Assembly: GCA_012727745.1 (NCBI GenBank)
Contig: JAAYGJ010000178.1
Location: 1 to 15,438, forward strand
Direction of reading: 5' to 3'
DNA length: 15,438 bases
Source: Clostridia bacterium
Lineage (GTDB): Bacteria > Bacillota > DSM-521 > Neomoorellales > Neomoorellaceae
Shown: positions 5,835 to 13,180 of the stretch, one piece after another
How the letters are laid out: each line of letters starts with the position of its first letter
Position numbering within the stretch: the first letter of the stretch is position 1
Position numbers and translations under genes: made by a program
Notes under the pieces: generated by a model
What the model was told of the DNA's origin: nothing
Databases searched by the model: none
Seen by the model: the letters and a program-made list of their open reading frames with translations, nothing else

Positions 5835-7934
5835 TTGGCTAAAACGCTAATTATTGTGGAATCTCCAGCCAAAGCAAAGACGATTGCCAAATTTTTGGGG
5901 CGTAATTATACTATTAAACCATCTATGGGCCATTTGCGCGATCTGCCCCGGAGTCAGTTTGCTGTTGATGTGGAAAATGGTTTTGAACCGCGTTATATTA
6001 CTATTCGCGGCAAAGGCCCTATTGTTAAAGAATTGCGGTCGGCAGCGCAAAAATCCCAGCGGGTATTACTTGCAACTGACCCGGATCGGGAAGGCGAAGC
6101 AATTGCCTGGCACTTGCAGCACCTTCTCAATTTACCGCCAGATCCCATCAGGATTGAATTCAATGAGATTACGCCCAAGGCGGTGCAGGAAGCAATTAAA
6201 AACCCCCGGGTAATCAACCAGTTCTATGTTGACGCTCAACAGGCCAGGCGCGTGCTTGACCGCATAGTAGGTTACAAGCTAAGCCCTCTTTTGTGGCGCA
6301 AGGTACGCAAAGGTTTGAGCGCCGGGCGGGTACAATCAGTGGCAGTGCGTTTGATTGTTGACCGGGAACAGGAAATAGAAGCTTTTGAGAGTGAAGAATA
6401 CTGGAGCCTGACCGCCTGGCTGCTTAGTGAAGGCGAAAACAAAGCTTTTCCTGCCAAACTCCTTAAATACCAGGGGCAGGAGCTTGTCATCAGCAGCGAA
6501 GCTGAAATGACAAAAATAACTGCTGCTCTGGAGGGGGCAACTTATCGAGTAAGTGATATAAAGCAGCGGGAAAGGCGCAAAAACCCGGCGCCGCCCTTTA
6601 CTACCAGCACCTTACAGCAGGAAGCATACAGGAAATTAAACTTTACAGCGCGGCGTACTATGCAGGTAGCCCAGCAGCTCTATGAAGGCCTGGAACTGGG
6701 TGGCAGCGAAGGGACTGTCGGTCTAATAACCTATATCCGTACTGATTCAACCAGGGTAGCCAGTGTAGCTCAACTGGAAGCCCGTGACTATCTCGCTGAA
6801 CGTTTTGGGAAGGAATACGTACCAGAGAAACCCAGGCAATATAAGGGGCGCAAAGGCAGTCAGGACGCCCATGAAGCTATCCGGCCAACTTCTGTCTGGC
6901 GGGAACCGCTGACTGTTAAAAACAACCTTACCCGTGATCAATATCGGCTTTATTCTCTGATTTGGGAACGCTTTGTTGCCAGCCAGATGGAAGCAGCTGT
7001 AATAGATACTGTTACAGCCAATATTGACGCTGGACCGTACCTGTTCAGAGCTACCGGGTCAGTGATTAAATTTCCCGGCTACCTGCGCGTATACCAAGAA
7101 AACGTCAATGGTGAGGAAAAGGAACAGGAACAGGAGCAGAGCCTGCCGTCGCTAAAAGTCGGGCAGGTGTTAGGACTTGCAAACCTGGAGCCCAAACAGC
7201 ATTTCACCCAGCCGCCTCCCCGCTATACTGAGGCTAGCCTGGTTAAAACTATGGAAGAGCTGGCTATCGGCAGACCAAGTACCTATGCACCGACTATTGA
7301 GACCATCCTGCAGCGGGGCTATGTGGTCAGGGAACAAAAACAGTTTATCCCTACTGAACTTGGCCGGGTGGTGGTAGTTTTACTGAAACAGCATTTTCCT
7401 GACATCATTGATGTCGAATTTACAGCCCAGATGGAAGAGCAACTGGATCTGATTGAAGAGGGCAAACTACCCTGGCGGAAGGTATTGGCCGATTTTTACC
7501 AGCCTTTTCAGCAGTTGCTGGAACGGGCGGAGAAAGAAATTGGGACGGTGGAATTGCCACAGGAAATAAGTGAAGAGAAGTGTGAGAACTGTAACCGTAA
7601 CTTGGTCGTTAAGATGGGCCGTTATGGCAAATTCCTGGCATGTCCCGGTTTTCCCGAGTGCCGTTTTACTAAGCCGTTAGTTGATAGTATAGGGGTAACC
7701 TGTCCCCAGTGTGGCGGCAATATTGTTGCCCGCCGTTCGAAAAAAGGGCGTAAGTTTTTCGGTTGCCAAAACTATCCCGAATGCAATTTTGTTTCCTGGG
7801 ATAAGCCTACCGAACAAAACTGTCCCCATTGTGGCACACGGCTGGTGGAGAAAAGTTCCCGTCAGGGAACTCGTTTGGTCTGTCCCAATAAGGAATGCAA
7901 GTACGTAGAACAGGTTAAGGAGACGTTGCCTTGA
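5835..7934 (+). CDS. topA: DNA topoisomerase I (type IA)
   Basis: This 699-residue type IA topoisomerase relaxes negative supercoils by cutting one strand through a 5'-phosphotyrosine. The TOPRIM domain (about residues 3-115) shows IIVESPAKAKTI with catalytic E9 and the metal-binding TDPDREGE at 81-88. The central domain contains SAGRVQSVA at 162-170 and the active-site tyrosine Y300 in LITYIRTDSTR. The C-terminal tail carries three four-cysteine zinc ribbons: C583/C586/C603/C609, C623/C626/C644/C650 and C663/C666/C683/C688. They are typical of Bacillota TopA and help grip single-stranded DNA. The start is TTG, giving MAKTLIIVESPAK, the standard TopA opening. AGGGGG at 5819-5824 overlaps the dprA stop. 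The stop overlaps the trmFO start by four bases, so the three genes are probably one unit. Confidence 0.98.
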   Translation: MAKTLIIVESPAKAKTIAKFLGRNYTIKPSMGHLRDLPRSQFAVDVENGFEPRYITIRGKGPIVKELRSAAQKSQRVLLATDPDREGEAIAWHLQHLLNLPPDPIRIEFNEITPKAVQEAIKNPRVINQFYVDAQQARRVLDRIVGYKLSPLLWRKVRKGLSAGRVQSVAVRLIVDREQEIEAFESEEYWSLTAWLLSEGENKAFPAKLLKYQGQELVISSEAEMTKITAALEGATYRVSDIKQRERRKNPAPPFTTSTLQQEAYRKLNFTARRTMQVAQQLYEGLELGGSEGTVGLITYIRTDSTRVASVAQLEARDYLAERFGKEYVPEKPRQYKGRKGSQDAHEAIRPTSVWREPLTVKNNLTRDQYRLYSLIWERFVASQMEAAVIDTVTANIDAGPYLFRATGSVIKFPGYLRVYQENVNGEEKEQEQEQSLPSLKVGQVLGLANLEPKQHFTQPPPRYTEASLVKTMEELAIGRPSTYAPTIETILQRGYVVREQKQFIPTELGRVVVVLLKQHFPDIIDVEFTAQMEEQLDLIEEGKLPWRKVLADFYQPFQQLLERAEKEIGTVELPQEISEEKCENCNRNLVVKMGRYGKFLACPGFPECRFTKPLVDSIGVTCPQCGGNIVARRSKKGRKFFGCQNYPECNFVSWDKPTEQNCPHCGTRLVEKSSRQGTRLVCPNKECKYVEQVKETLP

Positions 7935-9241
7935 CAGTAAAATTGCAGATTATTGGTGGAGGTTTGGCAGGTTGCGAAGCTGCCTGGCAGGCAGCCAGGC
8001 GAGGTATCGAAGTCGAGCTATGGGAGATGCGGCCGGGTAAGATGACGCCGGCCCATAGTACCGGCTACCTGGCTGAACTCGTTTGTTCTAATTCTTTACG
8101 TTCTGATAGTCTGGAAAATGCTGCCGGGCTCTTGAAACATGAGATGCGAAGAGCCAACTCTTTAATTATGCAGGTCGCGGAACGGTGTCGGGTACCGGCC
8201 GGCAGAGCGCTGGCGGTAGACCGGGAAGAATTTGCTGCCGGGATTACGGCTGCTATTGAAGCAGAGCCAGGTATCCGTATTATCAGGGAAGAGGTGCAAG
8301 AGATTCCCAGGTCAAGGCCGGTAATCATCGCTACCGGTCCTTTGACTTCACCTACTTTGGCTAATAGCTTGCAGTCTTTTGCTGGAGCCCAATACCTTTA
8401 TTTTTACGATGCTGCGGCACCTATTGTTACCGCGGAATCACTTAATTACGACCGCATCTTTAAAGCCTCGCGTTACGGGCACGGGGATGATTACCTTAAT
8501 TGCCCCATGAATAAAGAGGAATACGAGCGTTTTTACCAGGCTCTGCTGGCTGCTGAACGTCATCCTGGCCATGAATTTGAGAAAGAGGCTATTTTTGAAG
8601 CCTGTATGCCAATAGAAGTAATGGCTGCCCGTGGGCCGGATACGCTGCGCTTTGGTCCTTTAAGGCCGGTTGGTTTAATTGATCCGGCTACCGACAAAGA
8701 ACCGTATGCTGTGGTGCAATTACGCCGGGATAACCTGGCCGGAACGCTATATAACCTGGTCGGTTTTCAGACAAATTTGCGCTGGGGTGCACAGGAGCAG
8801 GTTTTTCGTCTGATACCCGGCCTTGAACATGCGGAATTTGTGCGTCTGGGCGTCATGCACCGTAATACCTACATTGATTCACCTCGTTTGCTTAGGCCCA
8901 CCTTGCAGTTAAGAACACACCCCCAGGTTTTTCTGGCTGGACAGCTAACTGGAGTGGAAGGCTACCTGGAGTCTGCTGCCAGCGGTTTGCTGGCAGGAAT
9001 TAATGCTGCCCGTTATATTAAAGGTAAGCAACCCTTGGTCTTGCCATCTACAACAGCACTCGGAGCTCTTATACAATATATTACTGAACCGAGCCATGCT
9101 CCTTTGCAGCCAATGCATGTCAATTTTGGCTTGTTACCGCCGCTGGAGCAAAAAATTAAAAGCCGACGTGAGCGCAACCGGGCCCTGTCTGCAAGAGCTC
9201 TCGCAGCGATTGTTACGATTGAAGAATTTTCCGGAAATTGA
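7931..9241 (+). CDS. trmFO: Folate-dependent tRNA (uracil-54-C5)-methyltransferase TrmFO
   Basis: TrmFO (formerly Gid) uses methylenetetrahydrofolate and FAD/NADH to make ribothymidine at position 54 of the tRNA T-loop. It is found in most Bacillota in place of SAM-dependent TrmA. The 436-residue protein opens with the FAD-binding GGGLAGCEAA (9-18). The conserved cysteines expected from the B. subtilis enzyme (C53 and C226) are present as C52 in ELVCSNSLRSDS and C225 in FEACMPIE. FLAGQLTGVEGYLESAASGLLAG at about 334-356 forms the second half of the FAD site and is characteristic of the family. The TTG start overlaps the topA stop (TTGA) and is preceded by AGGAG at 7919-7923. The last six codons also contain the CodY-box-like sequence and part of the -35 for the next operon. 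Confidence 0.97.
   Translation: MTVKLQIIGGGLAGCEAAWQAARRGIEVELWEMRPGKMTPAHSTGYLAELVCSNSLRSDSLENAAGLLKHEMRRANSLIMQVAERCRVPAGRALAVDREEFAAGITAAIEAEPGIRIIREEVQEIPRSRPVIIATGPLTSPTLANSLQSFAGAQYLYFYDAAAPIVTAESLNYDRIFKASRYGHGDDYLNCPMNKEEYERFYQALLAAERHPGHEFEKEAIFEACMPIEVMAARGPDTLRFGPLRPVGLIDPATDKEPYAVVQLRRDNLAGTLYNLVGFQTNLRWGAQEQVFRLIPGLEHAEFVRLGVMHRNTYIDSPRLLRPTLQLRTHPQVFLAGQLTGVEGYLESAASGLLAGINAARYIKGKQPLVLPSTTALGALIQYITEPSHAPLQPMHVNFGLLPPLEQKIKSRRERNRALSARALAAIVTIEEFSGN
9225..9239 (+). promoter_or_regulatory. CodY-box-like operator before xerC-hslVU-codY
   Basis: AATTTTCCGGAAATT matches the CodY binding consensus AATTTTCWGAAAATT at 13 of 15 positions, with mismatches at positions 8 and 10. It lies in the last codons of trmFO and overlaps the -35 of the next promoter by two bases. 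CodY bound there should interfere with RNA polymerase. Because codY is the last gene of that unit, this suggests negative autoregulation. The match is seen directly; regulation is inferred. Confidence 0.6.
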
Positions 9242-9266
9242 CTTGAACTTTATTATATTTTATGCT
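9238..9266 (+). promoter_or_regulatory. Promoter of xerC-hslV-hslU-codY
   Basis: TTGACT (9238-9243, 5 of 6) is separated by 17 bases from TATGCT (9261-9266, 4 of 6). The -35 overlaps the trmFO stop codon. Transcription would start near 9273, with a leader of about 23 bases that contains GGAGG (9283-9287). Confidence 0.6.
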
Positions 9267-9272
9267 AGCATA
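9261..9272. repeat. 12-bp palindrome over the -10 of the xerC promoter
   Basis: TATGCTAGCATA is a perfect palindrome whose left half is the predicted -10. It could be an operator, or it may simply reflect A+T-rich promoter sequence. Confidence 0.45.
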
Positions 9273-9295
9273 TAGTATATTCGGAGGTTTTAGCC

Positions 9296-10210
9296 ATGGT
9301 TGGGACTGCCTTTCATGAAAGATTGGCAGGTTTTATTTTGTACCTGCAAGGTGAGAAACAGGCTTCCTCCTGTACGGTTGCTGCCTACCGGAGCGATGTT
9401 GAACAATTTGCAGCTTTCATCGAAGAACGCCTTGGCCGTAACGTTGGCCCCGCTGATGTGGACGAGTGGACAATTCGTCGCTATTTAGGCTGGCTTAACC
9501 GTTTGGGACACAAGAAAGCCAGTATGAATCGCAAACTAGCTTCCTTAAAGGCTTTTTACCGCTACTTGCTCAAAGAGGGAATGGTAGAGAGCAGTCCGGT
9601 GGCCCAGTTTGCCGGCCTGCGGCGGGAAAAGCAGCTGCCCCGTTTTCTTATTTATGAGGAAGTTGAAAAGCTTTTAAGCATACCTGATTCGACACCGCTG
9701 GGTTTGCGGGACAGGGCTATACTAGAAACATTATATGCCACCGGTATCAGGGTGAGCGAGCTAGTAGGGCTGTCAATAGTAAACCTCGACCTGTATACAG
9801 GTTGTGTCAGAGTCCTAGGGAAAGGCAGGCGGGAAAGGGTAGTGCCATTAGGGCAGTATGCCGTGAAAGCCCTTCGGGATTATCTTTCCCGTGGCAGGCC
9901 AGAGCTGGCTGCCAGGCGTAAACCGCCTCTGGAAGATGCTTTGTTTTTGAATCATTGTGGCGGCCATTTAACAGCGCGGGGAGTGCGGGAACGGATGAGC
10001 CACTATGTGGAGAAAGCTGCTTTAACCCGGGGGGTTTCGCCCCATACCTTGCGTCATTGTTTTGCAACCCACCTGCTGGAACGGGGTGCAGACCTGAGGG
10101 TGGTGCAGGAGCTTCTGGGTCATGCCCGGCTTACGACTACCCAGATCTATACCCATTTAAGTCAATCCAAGTTAAGAGAAGTGTACCGCCAGGCCCATCC
10201 TAGAGCCTGA
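9296..10210 (+). CDS. xerC: Tyrosine recombinase XerC
   Basis: This 304-residue tyrosine recombinase acts at dif to resolve chromosome dimers, normally as a heterotetramer with a XerD-type partner encoded elsewhere. The N-terminal SAM-like core-binding domain covers about residues 5-95. The catalytic domain covers about 115-300 and has the full set of active-site residues: R152 (TGIRVSEL), K176 (LGKGRRER), H250 and R253 (SPHTLRHCFATHLL), H276 (LLGH) and the nucleophile Y285 (TTQIYTHLS). The position directly before hslV-hslU-codY is the Bacillus codV position, so XerC (CodV) fits better than XerD. The ATG is supported by GGAGG at 9283-9287. It is the first gene after the CodY-box promoter. 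Confidence 0.95.
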   Translation: MVGTAFHERLAGFILYLQGEKQASSCTVAAYRSDVEQFAAFIEERLGRNVGPADVDEWTIRRYLGWLNRLGHKKASMNRKLASLKAFYRYLLKEGMVESSPVAQFAGLRREKQLPRFLIYEEVEKLLSIPDSTPLGLRDRAILETLYATGIRVSELVGLSIVNLDLYTGCVRVLGKGRRERVVPLGQYAVKALRDYLSRGRPELAARRKPPLEDALFLNHCGGHLTARGVRERMSHYVEKAALTRGVSPHTLRHCFATHLLERGADLRVVQELLGHARLTTTQIYTHLSQSKLREVYRQAHPRA

Positions 10211-10228
10211 AAGAATGAGAGGTGCAGG

Positions 10229-10753
10229 ATGCAAGGGACAACAGTTATTGCTGTAAAGCACCGTGGTAAGGTAGCTATAGCCGGTGATGGGCAGGTAACT
10301 ATGGGCAACACGATTTTAAAGCATACAGCCCGAAAAATTCGGCGGCTTTACCGGGGAAAAGTTCTGGCCGGCTTTGCCGGTAGCGTGGCCGATGCTTTTA
10401 CCCTGTTTGAAAAATTTGAGGCCAGGCTGGAAGAATATCACGGCAATTTGCAGCGGGCAGCCGTTGCTTTGGCTAAGGAATGGCGCACAGACAGAATGTT
10501 ACGCCGCTTGGAGGCTTTGCTGGTGGCAGCTGACCATAACTTTTTACTTATCATTTCAGGAAGCGGAGAAATAGTAGAGCCTGATGACGGTATTGCTGCA
10601 ATCGGGTCCGGCGGACCTTATGCCCTGGCAGCAGCAAGGGCTTTGCAAGCCAATACTGACCTGGATGCCGGCGCTATTGCGCAAAAAGCTTTGGAGATTG
10701 CTGCTTCCATCTGCATTTATACCAACAGCAATATTGTGGTGGAAGAACTCTAA
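10229..10753 (+). CDS. hslV: ATP-dependent protease subunit HslV
   Basis: HslV (ClpQ/CodW) is the proteolytic chamber of the HslUV protease, two stacked hexamers with threonine-type active sites. The 174-residue sequence matches throughout: TTVIAVKHRGKVAIAGDGQVT, then KVLAGFAGSVADAFTLFEKFE, KEWRTDRMLRRLEALL and IGSGGPYALAAARAL. The catalytic threonine should be T4, since TTVIAV aligns with the mature N-terminus of E. coli HslV. MQG would therefore have to be removed as a short propeptide, longer than the single Met of E. coli and shorter than in B. subtilis CodW (MSSFHA). It starts 18 bases after xerC with GAGAGGTG at 10217-10224, and is followed by hslU after 24 bases. Confidence 0.97.
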   Translation: MQGTTVIAVKHRGKVAIAGDGQVTMGNTILKHTARKIRRLYRGKVLAGFAGSVADAFTLFEKFEARLEEYHGNLQRAAVALAKEWRTDRMLRRLEALLVAADHNFLLIISGSGEIVEPDDGIAAIGSGGPYALAAARALQANTDLDAGAIAQKALEIAASICIYTNSNIVVEEL

Positions 10754-10777
10754 ACACAACCGAGAGGGGAATAGTAA

Positions 10778-12160
10778 GTGGATCTTACACCACAGCAGAT
10801 AGTAGCTGAATTGGATCGCTATATCATCGGACAGCAAGAAGCCAAAAAATGTGTAGCTGTGGCTCTAAGAAACCGCTACCGCCGGCAAAAGTTAAGTCCG
10901 GAATTGCGCGATGAGGTTCTGCCTAAAAATATTATTATGATCGGGCCTACGGGCGTTGGCAAAACAGAGATAGCCCGCCGCCTGGCGCGCCTGGTAAATG
11001 CACCTTTTATCAAAGTAGAGGCAACACGTTTTACGGAAGTAGGTTATGTAGGCCGTGATGTAGAATCAATTATTCGCGAGCTGGTAGAAAATGCTGTAAG
11101 AATGGTTAAAATAATAAAGCGGGCAGAAGTTGAAGATAGAGCTGCCCGTCTGGCAGAGAAACGGTTGCTTGATTTAATCGCTCCCCCGCCTGGTAAAAGT
11201 AAAGGGGGCGGCAACCCACTGGAAGCTTTATTTGGGGGATTTGCTGACAGCAGCGAAGGTAGCGCTAATGAACAAGATAACTATGCCGAAAAACGAGCCA
11301 TTCTAAAAGAAAAATTACAACGTCAAGAATTAGAAGATATGATGGTTGAAGTGGAGGTAGAAGATAGTACCGGGACCGTACCTGTATTTGGAGGCATGGG
11401 GCTGGAGGAACTGGGCATAAATTTGCAGGACATGCTGGGCAATATCCTGCCGCGGCGTACCAGAAAACGCCTGCTTACTGTAGCTGAGGCCAGGCGGGTT
11501 TTAACCCAGCAAGAAGCAGATAAGATGATTGACATGGATGAAGTTGCTGCCATAGCTTTGCAAAGGGTTGAGCAGAACGGCATTATCTTTCTAGATGAAA
11601 TAGACAAAATAGCCGGTCGGGAAAAAAGCCATGGCCCTGACGTGTCCCGGGAAGGGGTGCAAAGAGACCTTCTACCTATAATTGAAGGCACTACGGTGCA
11701 GACAAAATATGGGTCGGTAAAAACCGATCACATACTTTTTATCGCTGCCGGGGCTTTTCATGTAAGTAAACCCTCAGATCTCATTCCGGAACTGCAGGGA
11801 CGCTTCCCTTTAAGGGTAGAGCTCGATAGCTTGAAAAAGGAAGATTTTCAGCGTATTCTAACTGAACCGAAACATTCTCTTTTAAGCCAATATACCGCCC
11901 TCTTGGCGGTTGATGGTATAGAATTGCAATTTTCTGCTGATGCTATTGCGGAAATTGCCGAAATTGCATATACTGTTAATACTCATGGCGAAGACATCGG
12001 TGCTCGCCGTCTGCACACCATTTTGGAAAAGGTGTTACAGGACCTGCTTTTCCAGGCTCCCGATGTGCAGAACAGCAAGGTTGTGATAGATGCAACCTAT
12101 GTAAGATCACAGCTAAGCGATATTATGAAACGAACCGATGTGCAAGCATATATTTTGTAG
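10778..12160 (+). CDS. hslU: HslU ATPase of the HslUV protease
   Basis: HslU (ClpY/CodX) is the AAA+ unfoldase ring that feeds substrates into HslV. The 460 residues show LTPQQIVAELDRYIIGQ at the start, Walker A GPTGVGKT at 56-63, the pore loop GYVGRD at 89-94 and Walker B IIFLDE at 269-274. An arginine-bearing LQGRFPLR lies near 339-346, with sensor-2 GARRLHT at 408-414. The intermediate I-domain covers about 110-240, with a low-complexity linker (PPPGKSKGGGNP). The C-terminus ends in AYIL, the tail that docks into HslV. The start is GTG, preceded by GAGAGGGG at 10762-10769. It is cotranscribed with hslV, and codY follows after 23 bases. Confidence 0.97.
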   Translation: MDLTPQQIVAELDRYIIGQQEAKKCVAVALRNRYRRQKLSPELRDEVLPKNIIMIGPTGVGKTEIARRLARLVNAPFIKVEATRFTEVGYVGRDVESIIRELVENAVRMVKIIKRAEVEDRAARLAEKRLLDLIAPPPGKSKGGGNPLEALFGGFADSSEGSANEQDNYAEKRAILKEKLQRQELEDMMVEVEVEDSTGTVPVFGGMGLEELGINLQDMLGNILPRRTRKRLLTVAEARRVLTQQEADKMIDMDEVAAIALQRVEQNGIIFLDEIDKIAGREKSHGPDVSREGVQRDLLPIIEGTTVQTKYGSVKTDHILFIAAGAFHVSKPSDLIPELQGRFPLRVELDSLKKEDFQRILTEPKHSLLSQYTALLAVDGIELQFSADAIAEIAEIAYTVNTHGEDIGARRLHTILEKVLQDLLFQAPDVQNSKVVIDATYVRSQLSDIMKRTDVQAYIL

Positions 12161-12183
12161 TTGAAAGGAAAGGATGAAAATCA

Positions 12184-12966
12184 ATGGGATCTTTGTTGGA
12201 AAGGTCAAGGAAGATTAACCGTCTCCTGCAGCGGGCTGCCGGGAATCCGGTGGACTTCCAAGAAATGGCCAATGTAATGCGGGATGTGTTAGGTGCTAAC
12301 ACCTATATCGTTGGGAGGCATGCCCGAGTGCTGGGGTATGCTTTCGTAGAAGGTTTTACTTGTGATGTAATGGAAGAGATAGTATTCCAAACAGAAAGAT
12401 TTCCAGAACAGTTTAATGAACAGTTGTTGCGTATCGATGAGACGCAGGCTAATTTTTGTCAGGTGGGTAGTGTCTGCGTGTTCGACCAGGACACCGAATG
12501 TGTCTTCAGCAACAAGCTGACTACGGTAGTCCCGGTTATTGGTGGCGGGCAACGTCTTGGCACCCTGGTCCTGAGCAAGTTTAATGTTAAGTTTGAGGAT
12601 GAAGATTTGGTACTAGCAGAGTATGGGGCCACAGTGGTAGGCATGGAGATCCTACGCTCTAAAGCGGATAAAATTGAAGAAGAAGCCCGCAATAGAGCAG
12701 CAGTTCATATCGCTTTGGGAACCCTATCTTATTCCGAGCTGGAAGCCATTGAGCATATATTTGCTGAGCTAGATGGCGATGAGGGTATACTGGTAGCAAG
12801 TAAGATTGCTGACCGGGCTGGTATTACACGCTCAGTTATTGTTAATGCCTTACGTAAGTTTGAGAGTGCCGGGGTCATTGAATCTAAGTCCCTGGGAATG
12901 AAGGGAACCTATATTCGGGTATTAAATGATCATTTGCTGGAAGAATTAGAAAAGATGCGTCGTTAA
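12184..12966 (+). CDS. codY: Global transcriptional regulator CodY, clostridial type
   Basis: CodY represses biosynthetic, transport and stationary-phase genes in Bacillota when branched-chain amino acids and GTP are plentiful. The 260-residue protein has an N-terminal GAF domain (about 1-155), with VVPVIGGGQRLGTLVLS and LAEYGATVVGMEILR. A long linker helix follows (KADKIEEEARNRAA). The C-terminal winged helix-turn-helix (about 203-247) reads ASKIADRAGITRSVIVNALR and is nearly identical to that of B. subtilis CodY, so the operator sequence should be conserved. The ligand domain differs: the B. subtilis isoleucine-contacting R61 aligns with V62 here. The GAF domain also has four cysteines (C60, C92, C98, C106). 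A ribosome binding site (AAAGGA near 12168-12173) precedes the ATG. It is the last gene of the xerC unit. Confidence 0.97.
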   Translation: MGSLLERSRKINRLLQRAAGNPVDFQEMANVMRDVLGANTYIVGRHARVLGYAFVEGFTCDVMEEIVFQTERFPEQFNEQLLRIDETQANFCQVGSVCVFDQDTECVFSNKLTTVVPVIGGGQRLGTLVLSKFNVKFEDEDLVLAEYGATVVGMEILRSKADKIEEEARNRAAVHIALGTLSYSELEAIEHIFAELDGDEGILVASKIADRAGITRSVIVNALRKFESAGVIESKSLGMKGTYIRVLNDHLLEELEKMRR

Positions 12967-13037
12967 GTTAGCAACTATTGCTACAAGAGCTTATTATTTT
13001 GGCTTAACTCAATATTACATTGTTATTTTGTCCAGGC

Positions 13038-13066
13038 TTGCTGGCACCAGGGGATTATGTTATACT
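13038..13066 (+). promoter_or_regulatory. rpsB promoter with extended -10
   Basis: TTGCTG (13038-13043) lies 17 bases before TATACT (13061-13066). The -10 is extended by TG at 13058-13059. Transcription would begin near 13073, giving a leader of about 108 bases before rpsB. Confidence 0.6.
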
Positions 13067-13076
13067 ACCTCTGGTG
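13045..13076. repeat. Inverted repeat bracketing the rpsB -10, possible codY-side terminator
   Basis: CACCAGGGG (13045-13053) and CCTCTGGTG (13068-13076) can pair over 9 positions with one G-T pair, around a 14-base loop that contains the -10. TTTGATTT follows directly. In RNA from the upstream codY unit it could act as a weak terminator. In DNA it could be an operator covering the rpsB promoter. Confidence 0.45.
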
Positions 13077-13180
13077 TTTGATTTCACACGCGCTTGATGG
13101 CAGGAGTGGTGCCCTTTAACAGGGTTCTCCTGACCTGATGAAGGTAGCGGCGGTTTAAAACTACAGGAGGTGCTCATTTA
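13073..13180 (+). promoter_or_regulatory. Structured 5' leader of rpsB, candidate S2 autoregulatory RNA
   Basis: The leader folds around a stem GG-CAGGAG (13099-13106) with CTCCTG-A-CC (13127-13135). It is topped, after an internal loop, by CCCT (13112-13115) pairing with AGGG (13121-13124). A smaller hairpin ACCT/AGGT (13133-13145) competes with its base. GTAG (13144-13147 region) may pair with CTAC just before the AGGAGG at 13165-13170. Leaders of rpsB are known in other bacteria to bind S2 and repress their own translation. Whether this one does is inferred. Confidence 0.4.

Noticed and set aside
5854..6213. Plus-strand frame of 119 codons inside topA
   Set aside because: It lies entirely within the conserved TOPRIM coding region in another frame. 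Its composition is arginine/leucine-rich without family features.
12969..12983. TAGCAA-CTA-TTGCTA hairpin right after codY as a terminator
   Set aside because: The stem is short and weak, the loop is only three bases, and no T-run follows directly.
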